From positions 1 through 64,000 of the forward strand of contig JAEULH010000041.1 in NCBI GenBank assembly GCA_016793925.1: DNA of 64,000 nucleotides, given 5' to 3'. The notes below the pieces were generated by a model. The model was given only the letters and a program-made list of their open reading frames with translations. It was not told the origin of the DNA and searched no databases. Source of the DNA: Rhodospirillales bacterium. GTDB taxonomy: Bacteria; Pseudomonadota; Alphaproteobacteria; Rhodospirillales; Defluviicoccaceae. Positions 1-8,814 of the stretch are shown piece by piece; the first letter of the stretch is position 1; each line of letters begins with the position of its first letter. The position numbers were made by a program, and so were the translations under genes.

Positions 1-1017
1 CAGCGCGTCGCGCAGCGCGCCGTCGGCGCGGATGCGGCGGTAGCTCGCCAGCGGCCCGTCGGCGCCGAGGATGGCCAGGTTGACGAACTCGTTGGCAGGC
101 ACCGCCGGATTGACGACGTGCATGATTTTCAGGCCGAGCACGGAGAGCGGCGACCAGAAGTTCGCCGCAGCAAGAGCGTTCCGCATCGTGTGAACGCAGT
201 TGTTCGCCAGCAGGTGCCAGTTGTAATCGGCATTGCCGGTCGCGTACTCGTTGTTCTTGTCGTTGAGGAAGGCGATGACCTCGTCGAGGATGGGCTCGGT
301 CACGGGGATCCGGGCGCAAAAGGCGTTGCGGGAGAACTGTACAGCGAAGTCGGTGCCCAGCGACTGCTGCACGACGAAATCCTCAAGGGTCGCGTCGTTG
401 CGACGCGTCCAACCCGGATGCAGCTCGATGCCGTTGAATACGCCCTTGTCGATGGCGGCGCGGGCCGTCGCCGTCACGATCTCGGGCGTCAGCCGTTCTC
501 CGGGCTCCAGGCCGCCGTCGAACATCAGCCGGTAGCCGGGGATGGCGACCCAGTTGACGTTGCGAAACCAGCGCCCGACGCTGACGCCGACGCCGTGCTC
601 CGGGTCGTCGATGTCGGTGGCGACCCGCCGGCAACGCCGCAGCATGGGGAAAGGCGCCGTCTCGTCCTTGCAGGCGCCTTTGATGTAGGCAAGCGCGTGG
701 CCGAAGGGGTTCCCGCGGGAGCCGTCGCGGGTCCGCCACTGGCTGACGGCGCAGTACTCGACGTAGTACGGATAGAGGTGGTCGTAGGCAGGATCCGGTC
801 TCTGCTCGACGATAATGTCATCGGTCTTGAGCAGAAAGCGCTGCAGCAGGCTCGAGTAGTCGCCGTAGCCGGTCAGGGAAGCGACCGAGCCGAGACAGAG
901 GACGATGATCAGGATGCCGATCGCCCGGGCGACGGGAAAGCGGCGACGCGGCGATCGACCCGCATCCTTGACGCCTCGGCCCCGGTCCGCCGCCGTCTCT
1001 CTGTCTTTCGATGCCAT
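1..1017 (-). CDS. Membrane-anchored protein with a possible permuted-papain (DUF4105/Lnb-like) domain, 3' end outside window
   Basis: The frame is open from an ATG at 1017 to the window edge (339 codons seen, no stop), with AGGGG just upstream of the ATG. A basic N-terminus is followed by one membrane segment (about residues 31-50), so the rest should be periplasmic. Residues NPFGHALAY (His107) and, much later, ANNCVHTMRNAL (Cys274) resemble the His...Asn-Cys arrangement of permuted papain-like folds such as DUF4105/Lnb N-terminal domains. That is an inference from motif spacing, not a firm family match. The protein is Cys-rich in its middle (Cys89, Cys116, Cys129), which suits the periplasm. 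It has no operon partner in the window; it diverges from the beta-helix gene. The function is not known. Confidence 0.6.
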   Translation of the reverse strand, partial: MASKDRETAADRGRGVKDAGRSPRRRFPVARAIGILIIVLCLGSVASLTGYGDYSSLLQRFLLKTDDIIVEQRPDPAYDHLYPYYVEYCAVSQWRTRDGSRGNPFGHALAYIKGACKDETAPFPMLRRCRRVATDIDDPEHGVGVSVGRWFRNVNWVAIPGYRLMFDGGLEPGERLTPEIVTATARAAIDKGVFNGIELHPGWTRRNDATLEDFVVQQSLGTDFAVQFSRNAFCARIPVTEPILDEVIAFLNDKNNEYATGNADYNWHLLANNCVHTMRNALAAANFWSPLSVLGLKIMHVVNPAVPANEFVNLAILGADGPLASYRRIRADGALRDAL

Positions 1018-1205
1018 TTTGGATCCCCTGGCTCCGGCGAAGATTAAGACGCGGCCAAGTCATTGAACGCAAGAATCCTTTTGAGATCCAACGCGCAAAC
1101 CACGTGTCCTAACGCGATTGCGCCTGAGAAGCGCCTTCGCCTCTAGGGCAAATATCATGCCTTACGTTGATCTGGCCATATTCTTATCACATTCCTTGGC
1201 AACTG

Positions 1206-1261
1206 TGCGGTTCTCTTGGCGGATGGTGTAACACAACCGCAGCTAAAATGGGGTGCGGTTG
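1206..1261. promoter_or_regulatory. Three copies of TGCGGTT upstream of the beta-helix gene
   Basis: The motif TGCGGTT occurs at 1206-1212 and 1254-1260 on the + strand and inverted at 1235-1241. The last two form an 8-bp inverted repeat (CAACCGCA / TGCGGTTG) with a 12-nt spacer. This is the most structured part of the 330-bp divergent intergenic region. A regulator-binding site or an mRNA leader hairpin are both possible; no known regulator motif was recognised. Confidence 0.35.
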
Positions 1262-1347
1262 AACAAACAAATGTGCTGCGATTACCGGGGATGTTCCGGA
1301 AACGCATCCCTGCGGGCGTGAGTACGTGGCACCAGGAGACAATACAC

Positions 1348-2301
1348 ATGGTAAATCTTCCCTATTCCACCGGGCGATCCATTATTTCATCGGCCAGCCT
1401 TGGGCTCGCTATCACCGTGGGATTTACGGCTGTTGCGGACGCTGCAATCAGTTGCGTCCCGCCCCCCGCGTTGTCCAATCCGATTACGTACCAGGGCAAG
1501 TGCCCGGGCGAAGCGGGCTTCCCGCAGCAGATGAAAGTCAATGGACGTGATGTATACATCAAGCTACCGACAAACAAAACGTGCTCCAAGTCGCTAACAA
1601 TCACCTATGCGAGAAATATTCGCATCACGGGCGGTCAGTTTGTCTACAACGATTCGAAACAGGCTGTCATATCGATCGGCATGTCGTCGGGAACGACCAT
1701 GATCGACGGCGTCCTCATCGACGTGAACAAGAAAGCTGCCGACGCCATCCGGACGTATCGCCACAAAGGCCGCCTGATCGTCCAGAATGTGTACGCCAGA
1801 GGTATCGGCGGTAAGCCAAGCGGCCCCCACGGCGATCTCGTGCAGCCCCAGGGCGGCGGGCCGTTGCAGGAACTGACGCTACAGAACGTATCGGGGCTCA
1901 CCGGTTACCAGGGCTTGTTCACACCCTATCGCCCCGTCGAAGGGCATGGCACGCACAAGCTGAGGCTCGATCGCGTCAACGTCGGCTACGACCCGACCTT
2001 CCCGAAGTCGTCCGGCGCCGGCAAGCCGCTCATGCTCTTGTTCATGGGTAGCGCCGGCGACCCCGTCAACAAGGTTCCGGACAAGGGCACGACGCTTTCA
2101 AGCGTCTACGTCGACGGCAGCTACTGGAACTTTGCCTATCAGAAAGCGATCTACGCGCATCCTCGGACCGGAAGCGGCAACTGCGCAACCTTCGACTCGA
2201 ATCAGAAGATCAGCGGTCAGGCATGCGGCGGCAAACCGGGCGATTTCGCGCCGGCCTCCAAAGTCGGCCGGAACTACAACCGGGCCTATTTCTGCAAATA
2301 G
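1348..2301 (+). CDS. Secreted right-handed parallel beta-helix-like protein
   Basis: The start is the ATG at 1348, preceded by AGGAG at 1334; upstream in-frame starts lack a ribosome site and would bury the signal peptide. The product is 317 aa. Residues 1-33 form a signal peptide ending ADAA, so the protein is exported. The middle holds short repeating strand-turn units (for example ARNIRITGG, TTMIDGVLIDV, GRLIVQNVYARG, LQELTLQNVSG, HKLRLDRVNVG), typical of pectate-lyase-like beta-helices. HGDLVQPQGG sits in this stretch and could be a ligand or active site. Four or more Cys suggest disulfides. A polysaccharide-binding or lyase role is possible but no catalytic signature is decisive. The gene stands alone with a hairpin after its stop. 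Confidence 0.75.
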   Translation: MVNLPYSTGRSIISSASLGLAITVGFTAVADAAISCVPPPALSNPITYQGKCPGEAGFPQQMKVNGRDVYIKLPTNKTCSKSLTITYARNIRITGGQFVYNDSKQAVISIGMSSGTTMIDGVLIDVNKKAADAIRTYRHKGRLIVQNVYARGIGGKPSGPHGDLVQPQGGGPLQELTLQNVSGLTGYQGLFTPYRPVEGHGTHKLRLDRVNVGYDPTFPKSSGAGKPLMLLFMGSAGDPVNKVPDKGTTLSSVYVDGSYWNFAYQKAIYAHPRTGSGNCATFDSNQKISGQACGGKPGDFAPASKVGRNYNRAYFCK

Positions 2302-2338
2302 CAACGCGAGCGGATTTTCGCATTGCTGAACAGGGCAT

Positions 2339-2370
2339 GGTCCTGGGTCGCCGCCGGCCGGCCCAGGACC
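2339..2370 (+). terminator. Hairpin after the beta-helix gene
   Basis: A perfect 9-bp stem, GGTCCTGGG / CCCAGGACC, encloses a 14-nt GC-rich loop 38 bp after the stop codon. There is no run of T after it, so it is a terminator-like structure rather than a classic intrinsic terminator. Confidence 0.5.
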
Positions 2371-2664
2371 GCGGCCGGTTCAGGCGACAAATAGCGCGCC
2401 GTCGAGCACGTTGAGTGCCGACAGCGTCTTGTCGCAGGTCATGACAGGGACGCCGTCGCTGCGGCCTTCGTGACCCCCTCGCCACCGCGCGCACGCCGCC
2501 GCGGTCTGATCGCTGTAGCCCGCGACCCCGCGCCCGGAGGCGATTTTCGCCCGCGCCCTGTGCTACAGTGCGTCCTCCACGCGTTCCTCCAGGCTCGCTG
2601 GTGCGCCGCACCGTCTTGAAGCTGCCTTCCATCCGCTCCATCCGTTGGCGAAACAGGGAAGCCA
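2371..2664. other. Intergenic region before the first MscS gene
   Basis: No convincing gene. On the minus strand a stretch ending at the stop 2380-2382 reads VPVMTCDKTLSALNVLDGA, which looks protein-like and faintly recalls the end of a PIN-domain protein. It is closed upstream by a stop at 2563-2565 and has no good start, so it may be the decayed tail of a lost gene. No clear promoter was seen for the channel gene. Confidence 0.3.
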
Positions 2665-5109
2665 ATGACCAGACGACCGTCGTCTCGCCGCTGTTCGGCG
2701 ACCGGGCGCACGCTTCGTGCCCTTCTCGCCCCGACCATTCTCTTCGTCATCTTGTTCGCCGGGGCGACACAAGGCCTCGCCCAGAGCGGGCCGCCGCCGT
2801 CTGCGGCCGGAAGCTCCTCGGCGCAAACGCCCTCGGTCGACGAGCTCGAGGCGCTGGAGGCCACGATCGCCGATGAAGCGAAGCGCAATGAACTGCTGGC
2901 GACCATCCGGGGCCTCATCGAGGCGCGAAAGGCCGCAGACGCAAGCTCTCCGCAAAGCCTGAGCGAACGCCTTGTGGCGGCGGCGGAAGGGACGGCGCTT
3001 GCCGGCAAGGACATGGTCGAAGGCGTGGTGAACGAGATCGGCGGGATGCCGGGCGTCATCAACTGGTTCGAGCGGCTGGGCAGCGATGGTGCGATGCGCG
3101 GTCGCCTGCTGCACCAGTTGGGTTTCCTGGCGGTCATCCTGCTCGCCGGGTGGCTGGCCGAGGCGGCCGTCTGGTGGATGCTGTCCGCCGTTCGCCGGCG
3201 GCTCTCCCGGCCCGATCGGGCCGGCATGGCGCGCCGCGCACCCCTGCTCGTGGCGCTTGCCGTGCTCGATCTCGTCCCCCTCGCGGGCTTCGCCGCCGGC
3301 AGCTACGCGACGTACCTCATCGTGCGTCCCTATATTTCCGGCACCCAGGTCGGCGAGATCGGCCTCCAGTTCCTCACCGCGTACATCGCCGCGCGCGGCC
3401 TGCTCGCCATCGCCCGCATGCTCTTCGCGCCCGGCCGCCCCGACGTGCGCATGCTTCCCGCGGGCGGCGAAACCGCGATCTACCTCTACGTCTGGGCGCG
3501 ACGCTTCATCAATCTCACCGTCTTCGGCCTGTTCGTCATCGAGGCGACGCTGATCCTCGGCATGCCCCGAAGCGGGTTCGACGCGCTGGTCCGGATCCTC
3601 GGCTTCCTCGTGTTGATCCTCCTGATCGCGTTCATTGCGCAGAACCGCGCGGCGGTCGCCGGGTGGGTGCGCGGCGGCCAGGCGCCGACGGCGACGGCTC
3701 CTGTTCGACGCGGCCTGGCCGCCGTCTGGCATATTCTCGCCATCGCCTACGCGGTCGGCGTATTTGTCGTCTGGGCATGGCGAATAGAAGACGGCCACGC
3801 CTACCTTGTTCGCGTGACGGTCTGGTCCGTTCTTATTCTCGCCGTGGCGATCCTGATCGTTTACGCCCTGCGCCGAATGCTCGAAGACGGGCTCGGCGTC
3901 ACCGACGACCAGAACCGGCGCTATCCGCTGTTGCGCGCGCGGGCCAATCGCTACCTCCCCATCACCATCGCCGGCATCCGGGTGATCGCCGCCATCGTCA
4001 CGGCGCTCGCCATCCTCGATGTCTGGGGCGTCGACATCCTTGCCTGGCTGAGCCAGCCGCTCGGCAGCCGCATTGTCGGCGCCGCCGTCAGCATTGCCAT
4101 CGTGCTTGCCATCGCCGTGCTCGTCTGGGAGCTCGCAAATATCGCCATCGAGCGCCGGCTTCATGCCGCAGAGAGCGACACCATGGGATCCAAACGCGCC
4201 GCGCGGTTGCGCACCCTGCTGCCGCTGATGCGCAAGGCCCTGCTCATCCTCCTGACGGTCCTCGTCGCGCTGATCATCCTCGCCGAGATCGGCGTTCACA
4301 TCGGCCCGCTGCTCGCCGGCGCCGGCATCGTCGGCCTCGCCATCGGCTTCGGCGCCCAGACGCTGGTCAAGGACATCATCACCGGCGCCTTCATGCTGAT
4401 CGAGGACGCGCTAGGCGTCGGCGACGTGGTCACGGTGGCCGGCATCGGCGGGCTCGTCGAGGACATGTCGATCCGCTCGATCCGGCTCCGCGATCTGTCC
4501 GGCAACGTCCACACCATCCCGTTCAGCTCGGTCGACACCGTCACCAACATGACCAAGGACTTCTCCTACTACCTGCTCGACATCTCGGTCGCGTACCGCG
4601 AGGACACCGACGAGGTCGCCCGGGTGTGCTGCGAGATCATCGAGGAGATGCGCGGCGAGGCCGACTTCGCGGCGTTGATCCTCGAGCCGCTGGAGGTTCT
4701 CGGCGTCGACCAGTTCGCCGAATCGGCCGTGATCCTGAAGGCGCGGATCAAGACCAAGCCGATCAAGCAGTGGGTCGTCGGCCGGGAGTTCAACCGGCGT
4801 CTGAAGAAGCGGTTCGACCAGATGGGGATCGAGATCCCCTTCCCCCACCGCACGCTCTACTTCGGGGTGCAGAAGGACGGCGGCGCGCCGGCGGCGCATG
4901 TGCAGATCGACGGCGGCGGCGCCCCCTCTCGGCCGGCCGCAATGTCACCGGAGCCGACGGACGACGCCGACGCGAAGCGGGGCGGACGGAACGCGCAGGA
5001 TCGGCGGATGACGTACGTCGCCGTCGACCTTCCGGACCCGCACCCCGACGCCGGCCCGCGCGGCGAGGACAGCGGTCATGAGGGCGACGACGATAATGGG
5101 GCGCGGTAG
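2665..5109 (+). CDS. Large mechanosensitive channel of the MscS family
   Basis: 814 aa; ATG at 2665 with CAGGGA upstream. A signal peptide (residues about 1-40, ending GLAQ) leads to a short helical periplasmic part and then a series of membrane segments (about 150-580). The MscS core follows: the pore helix region IGPLLAGAGIVGLAIGFGAQ, then TLVKDIITGAFMLIED, the beta domain with GDVVTVAGIGGLVEDMSIRSIRLRD and NVHTIPFSS, and the cytoplasmic alpha/beta domain. Members open under membrane tension and release solutes on osmotic downshift. At about 800 aa it is far longer than E. coli MscS (286 aa), like the multi-TM MscS paralogues. The last 90 residues are acidic, charged and probably disordered. 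A paralogue lies at 44.9-47.3 kb. Confidence 0.9.
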   Translation: MTRRPSSRRCSATGRTLRALLAPTILFVILFAGATQGLAQSGPPPSAAGSSSAQTPSVDELEALEATIADEAKRNELLATIRGLIEARKAADASSPQSLSERLVAAAEGTALAGKDMVEGVVNEIGGMPGVINWFERLGSDGAMRGRLLHQLGFLAVILLAGWLAEAAVWWMLSAVRRRLSRPDRAGMARRAPLLVALAVLDLVPLAGFAAGSYATYLIVRPYISGTQVGEIGLQFLTAYIAARGLLAIARMLFAPGRPDVRMLPAGGETAIYLYVWARRFINLTVFGLFVIEATLILGMPRSGFDALVRILGFLVLILLIAFIAQNRAAVAGWVRGGQAPTATAPVRRGLAAVWHILAIAYAVGVFVVWAWRIEDGHAYLVRVTVWSVLILAVAILIVYALRRMLEDGLGVTDDQNRRYPLLRARANRYLPITIAGIRVIAAIVTALAILDVWGVDILAWLSQPLGSRIVGAAVSIAIVLAIAVLVWELANIAIERRLHAAESDTMGSKRAARLRTLLPLMRKALLILLTVLVALIILAEIGVHIGPLLAGAGIVGLAIGFGAQTLVKDIITGAFMLIEDALGVGDVVTVAGIGGLVEDMSIRSIRLRDLSGNVHTIPFSSVDTVTNMTKDFSYYLLDISVAYREDTDEVARVCCEIIEEMRGEADFAALILEPLEVLGVDQFAESAVILKARIKTKPIKQWVVGREFNRRLKKRFDQMGIEIPFPHRTLYFGVQKDGGAPAAHVQIDGGGAPSRPAAMSPEPTDDADAKRGGRNAQDRRMTYVAVDLPDPHPDAGPRGEDSGHEGDDDNGAR

Positions 5110-5132
5110 ATCCGGCTCAGGACGCCCGTGCC

Positions 5133-6188
5133 CTACCGGTCGAAGTAGGCCTGAAGCTCCTTCGCGTCCCGGGTCCGCTGCAACGCCAGCATCAGGAGGA
5201 TGCGCGCCTTGGCCGGATGCAGATCATCGGCGAACACTGCGCCCAGGTCCTTGGTCGTCTTGCCGCCGCCTTGGAAGCCGTAGACCGGGAGCACCCGTCC
5301 GTTGGGCACCCGCGTCGAGATCACGACCGGCACGCCCTTGTCGATCGCGTACTTGATGGCCTCGTACATCGGGATGTTGACGTTCCCCCAGCCGAGAGCC
5401 TCGACGACGACGCCCTTTGCGCCCGCATCGACGGCGCTGCGCAACAGACGGCCGTCGGCGCCCCCGTACATGGCGACGATCTCCACCTCCGGAAGCGTAT
5501 CCTCGGTCAGCGGGATATGCTGGCGGCGCAGCGGCGCTCGCGCAAAAACGATCCGGTCGACGTCAACCACGCCGAGGAAGCCGTAGTCGCCGGACTTGAA
5601 GGTCTCGACGTCCGAGGTGTGGGTTTTCGTCACCTCGCGAGCGGCGTTGATCTGGCCGTTCAGAACGACCATGGCGCCCATGCCGCGCGCCTCGTTGCTC
5701 GCGCACAGGCGAGCGGCGTTAAGAAGATTTCGCGGGCCATCGAAATCCTTCTCCGAGGCGTTGCGCTGGGCCCCGATGAGGATGATCGGCTTGTCGCTTT
5801 TCACCGTGAGGTCGAGGAAGTAGGCAGTTTCCTCCAAGGTGTCGGTGCCGTGCGAGACGATGACGCCGGCCACGTCGTCGCGGTCCAGCGCCTCGACCAC
5901 CGCCTTTTGCAGAGCGACCCAGCGGGCCGGATCCATGTAGTCGGACGGCACGTTCGACTGATTGAGCACCTCGATGCGCGCGACCTTGCCGATTTCGGGG
6001 ACCGTCGCCAGCAGATCATCGCCGGATATCGCAGGGACCGGCGCGTTCTTCTCCGGGTCGATCTTCATCGCAATGGTCCCGCCGGTCGCGATCAACTTGC
6101 ACAGGGGCAGATCCTGCTGAGCGAGAGCCGGCGCGGCCAAAAGCGCTGCGCAGAACATCGACACGACGAAACCTGGACACGTACGCAT
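5133..6188 (-). CDS. ansB: Periplasmic type II L-asparaginase / glutaminase-asparaginase
   Basis: 351 aa; ATG at 6188 with GGGGAGG five bases upstream. A signal peptide ends ALA-QQ near residue 24. The family catalytic residues are present: Thr38 in IATGGTIA, Thr115 and Asp116 in VSHGTDTLEET, and the Lys of EVTKTHTSD. The enzyme hydrolyses asparagine (often glutamine too) to the acid plus ammonia in the periplasm, supplying nitrogen. Length and signal peptide fit the type II class, not cytoplasmic type I. It lies downstream of recX on the same strand with a 240-bp gap and a hairpin, so probably has its own promoter. Whether it prefers Asn or Gln cannot be told from sequence. Confidence 0.9.
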   Translation of the reverse strand: MRTCPGFVVSMFCAALLAAPALAQQDLPLCKLIATGGTIAMKIDPEKNAPVPAISGDDLLATVPEIGKVARIEVLNQSNVPSDYMDPARWVALQKAVVEALDRDDVAGVIVSHGTDTLEETAYFLDLTVKSDKPIILIGAQRNASEKDFDGPRNLLNAARLCASNEARGMGAMVVLNGQINAAREVTKTHTSDVETFKSGDYGFLGVVDVDRIVFARAPLRRQHIPLTEDTLPEVEIVAMYGGADGRLLRSAVDAGAKGVVVEALGWGNVNIPMYEAIKYAIDKGVPVVISTRVPNGRVLPVYGFQGGGKTTKDLGAVFADDLHPAKARILLMLALQRTRDAKELQAYFDR

Positions 6189-6262
6189 GAGATCCTCCCC
6201 GGTGTGCCGCTTGCGCTGCCGACGCCATCGACCCCGGCAGCCTGTATCGGTTCATTTTCTAC

Positions 6263-6279
6263 GGGCGGCCAAGCCGCCC
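6263..6279 (-). terminator. GC-rich hairpin between recX and the asparaginase gene
   Basis: GGGCGGC-CAA-GCCGCCC is a perfect 7-bp stem with a 3-nt loop in the 241-bp gap between two minus-strand genes. It lacks a T-run. It may terminate recX or be a leader structure for the asparaginase gene. Nothing else was found in the gap. Confidence 0.35.
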
Positions 6280-6429
6280 TTCTGCAGATCATAGCCGCGC
6301 TTGGCAAGGTTGCCCAGGCGGCCTCGCGCCGAACGTGAGACAGCCGTCACCAGGGCCAATGCTTTTGTGGACGAAATGCTGGACGAGCGTCGCCCCTGCT
6401 CCGAACGCGCGGAGCAGGTCCGGCCGAGG

Positions 6430-6972
6430 TCAGCCCTCCTCCCCCGCTTCCAGATCCTCCGGGCCTTGCGCCGCAAGCACGCGCCTTGCCGCGGCGTAGG
6501 AAAAGCCGGCGCGGGCGAAGGCTGCGAGATCCTTGTCCCGGTGCGCCGCGCGATCGCCTGTACGGAAGGGTCCGAGACGGCGGCGACGGGCGAAATTCAC
6601 GGCGGCCCGCCAGTCGCCGCCTTCGTCGCGCGCGAGGCCGGAGAGCGTCGCTTCGATCGTCTCCGGCGCAATGCCCCTCTCGCGCAGGTGCGCCGCGATT
6701 GCGCAGGCCGGCTTGCCTTGGCGATGCAGGCGCGCGGCGCGGGCCACGGCAAAGGCCCCATCGTCGACCAGTCCGGAGGCCGCCAGGCGGGAGATGACGA
6801 TCTCGACCAGCGCCCGGCCTTCGCTCCGATCGGTGTCGTGGACGCGGGCCGAGCGCTCCACCCGACGCAGCAGAACCCGGCGCAGGGACTCGGTCGAGGC
6901 CGCGAATCGCTGCAGGTAATAGAGGGCCACGTTCTCGAGCATCCGCTCGCTGACCGGGCGCGGCCGACGCAT
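6430..6972 (-). CDS. recX: RecX-family regulatory protein
   Basis: 180 aa from the ATG at 6972, which has AGAAGGA ten bases upstream; a longer start would add about 45 non-conserved residues without a good ribosome site. RecX proteins bind RecA filaments and limit RecA activity. The sequence is almost all helix with the repeated three-helix RecX pattern: LENVALYYLQRFAAST..LRRVLLRRV, then IVISRLAASGLVDDGAFAVARAARLHRQGK (short pieces of a longer conserved stretch), IAAHLRERGIAPETI and a final FARRRRLGPF..AFARAGFSYAAARRVL unit. Gene length fits alphaproteobacterial RecX. recA is not in the window, so it is not in the recA-recX arrangement seen in some bacteria. Confidence 0.85.
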   Translation of the reverse strand: MRRPRPVSERMLENVALYYLQRFAASTESLRRVLLRRVERSARVHDTDRSEGRALVEIVISRLAASGLVDDGAFAVARAARLHRQGKPACAIAAHLRERGIAPETIEATLSGLARDEGGDWRAAVNFARRRRLGPFRTGDRAAHRDKDLAAFARAGFSYAAARRVLAAQGPEDLEAGEEG

Positions 6973-7178
6973 GGGGACGACGTCCTTCTCGCCGTTGTTC
7001 CTGATAATCATCGATAAAGGATGAGCCGCCAGTCCACATCTGGATCGTTCTGGGGGTAAACGGGCGTAGATGTTGCGCTCGGTGAACGGGCATGCCAAGC
7101 AGAACAAGGGACTGCGTCATCCGAGCGGCCGGGCCGCCGTGGCCGTCGACGCCGGATTTGCGGGAGAACGAACCGATC

Positions 7179-8702
7179 ATGTCGAACAGCGCCGCCGGCC
7201 TGACCGGCCGACCCCAGCCCCGAGGCACGACCAGCCTTCTCGTCGCCCTTGTGCTCGCCGCCGCAGCGGCCGGCATGGCCCTCCTTTCGACTTTGACAGC
7301 CGCGCTTGCGGCCGCGCCGGTTACGCAGACCAGCGACGACGAGTTGGTCCGCCACGCCACCGAAAGGTGGACCGGCGATTTCGACGGCATGGGCAAGCGC
7401 CAGCTCATCCGCGCGCTCGTGCCGTTCAACAAGATGATGTACTGGCTGGACGGCGCCGAGCAGCGGGGAACCGCCTATGAAGAACTGAAAGCCTTCGAGA
7501 CCTTCATCAACAAGAGCCGGAAAGGCAAGGCAGCAAAAATCCGAGTCATCTTCATTCCGGTGGCGCGCGATCGCCTCATTCGCGGCCTCGTCGAGGGCCG
7601 CGGCGACATCGCCGTCGGCAACCTGACGATCACGCCGGATCGCCTGAAAATGGTGGACTTCTCCTCGCCCTTCCTCACCGACGTGAGCGAGGTCGTCATC
7701 ACCGGGCCACACGGACCGAAGATCAAGACAGTCGACGACCTCGCCGGCAGGGAGGTCTATGTCCGCAAGTCCAGCAGCTACTACGAGAGCCTGCGCCAGC
7801 TCAACGAGACCTTTGCACGGGCGGGCAAGGCGAGAATGACCTTGCGCCTCGTCGACGAGAACCTGGAGGACGGCGACCTCATCGAAATGGTCAACGCCGG
7901 CATGATCCCGATGGTCGTGGCCGACGACCACAAGGCCCGGTTCTGGGCGCAGGTCTTCAAGCAGGTCGATGTCCACACCGACATCGCCGTGCACAGCGGC
8001 GGCCAGATCGCCTGGGCCATGCGCAAGGACAGCCCGAAGCTGAAGAGAGTGGTCAATGCTTTCGCCGAGACCCACAAGAAAGGGACGCTCTTCGGCAACA
8101 TGATGTTCAATCGCTATCTGACCAACGCCGATTACATCAAGAACTCGCTGTCGAAGGGCGATGTCGCCAAGTTCAAGCAGACGATGCAGTTCTTTCGCAA
8201 GTACGCCGGGCAGTACGATTTCGACTACCTGATGATCATGGCTCAGGCATACCAGGAATCGGGACTGGACCAGAGCCGCAGAAGCCGGGCCGGTGCCATC
8301 GGCGTCATGCAGGTTCGCCCGGCCACGGCAGCGGACCCGAACATCAACATTCGCAACATCAACAAGATCGAGAACAACATTCACGCCGGCGTGAAGTATT
8401 TGCGCTTCATCGCCGACCGCTATTTCGCCGACGGCAAAATCGACAACGTCAATCAGACGCTGCTGTCCTTCGCCGCCTACAACGCCGGGCCAGCCCGGGT
8501 GGCGCAGGTCCGCAAGCTCGCCGCCCAACAGCGGCTGAACCCGGACAAGTGGTTCCAGAACGTGGAAATTGCCACGGCGCAGAAGGTCGGCCGGGAAACG
8601 GTGGACTATGTCGGCAACATCTATAAGTACTATGTTGCCTACAAGATGCTGGTGGAGCAGCAGGCCCTGCGCGACAAGGCCCGCCAGGCGATAGGCGGGT
8701 AG
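7179..8702 (+). CDS. MltF-like protein: substrate-binding domain fused to a lytic transglycosylase (SLT) domain
   Basis: 507 aa from the ATG at 7179 (GGGAG upstream); an earlier in-frame ATG at 7092 would spoil the signal peptide. A hydrophobic N-terminus (residues about 18-48, ending ALAAAP) exports it. Residues about 110-325 match a periplasmic substrate-binding domain of the amino-acid transporter type (GRGDIAVGNLTITPDRLKMVDFSSPF). The C-terminus is a family 1 lysozyme-like transglycosylase: AQAYQESGLDQ with catalytic Glu360, GAIGVMQVRPATA and LSFAAYNAGPARV. MltF proteins cleave peptidoglycan to 1,6-anhydro products and the binding domain modulates this. It diverges from recX; the 206-bp shared upstream region shows no distinct promoter to my eye. 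Confidence 0.9.
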   Translation: MSNSAAGLTGRPQPRGTTSLLVALVLAAAAAGMALLSTLTAALAAAPVTQTSDDELVRHATERWTGDFDGMGKRQLIRALVPFNKMMYWLDGAEQRGTAYEELKAFETFINKSRKGKAAKIRVIFIPVARDRLIRGLVEGRGDIAVGNLTITPDRLKMVDFSSPFLTDVSEVVITGPHGPKIKTVDDLAGREVYVRKSSSYYESLRQLNETFARAGKARMTLRLVDENLEDGDLIEMVNAGMIPMVVADDHKARFWAQVFKQVDVHTDIAVHSGGQIAWAMRKDSPKLKRVVNAFAETHKKGTLFGNMMFNRYLTNADYIKNSLSKGDVAKFKQTMQFFRKYAGQYDFDYLMIMAQAYQESGLDQSRRSRAGAIGVMQVRPATAADPNINIRNINKIENNIHAGVKYLRFIADRYFADGKIDNVNQTLLSFAAYNAGPARVAQVRKLAAQQRLNPDKWFQNVEIATAQKVGRETVDYVGNIYKYYVAYKMLVEQQALRDKARQAIGG

Positions 8703-8814
8703 CGATCTTCTCGCGCGTGCCGGCGCCGGCGGTGGCCGGGAGCCGCAACCGCGCCTGGGGGTCTGGGTTTCGGCCGGCCGGCCTCCAGGCAACGTCATCG
8801 TTCGCGCGTGGATC

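Noticed and set aside
2380..2562. Protein-like tail on the minus strand (VPVMTCDKTLSALNVLDGA)
   Set aside because: Only 60 codons between stops, no good start, no ribosome site; perhaps a decayed gene end, too little to call.
6252..6476. Minus-strand frame of 74 codons between recX and the asparaginase gene
   Set aside because: It overlaps the end of recX out of frame, is very Arg/Ser-rich and lacks a ribosome site.
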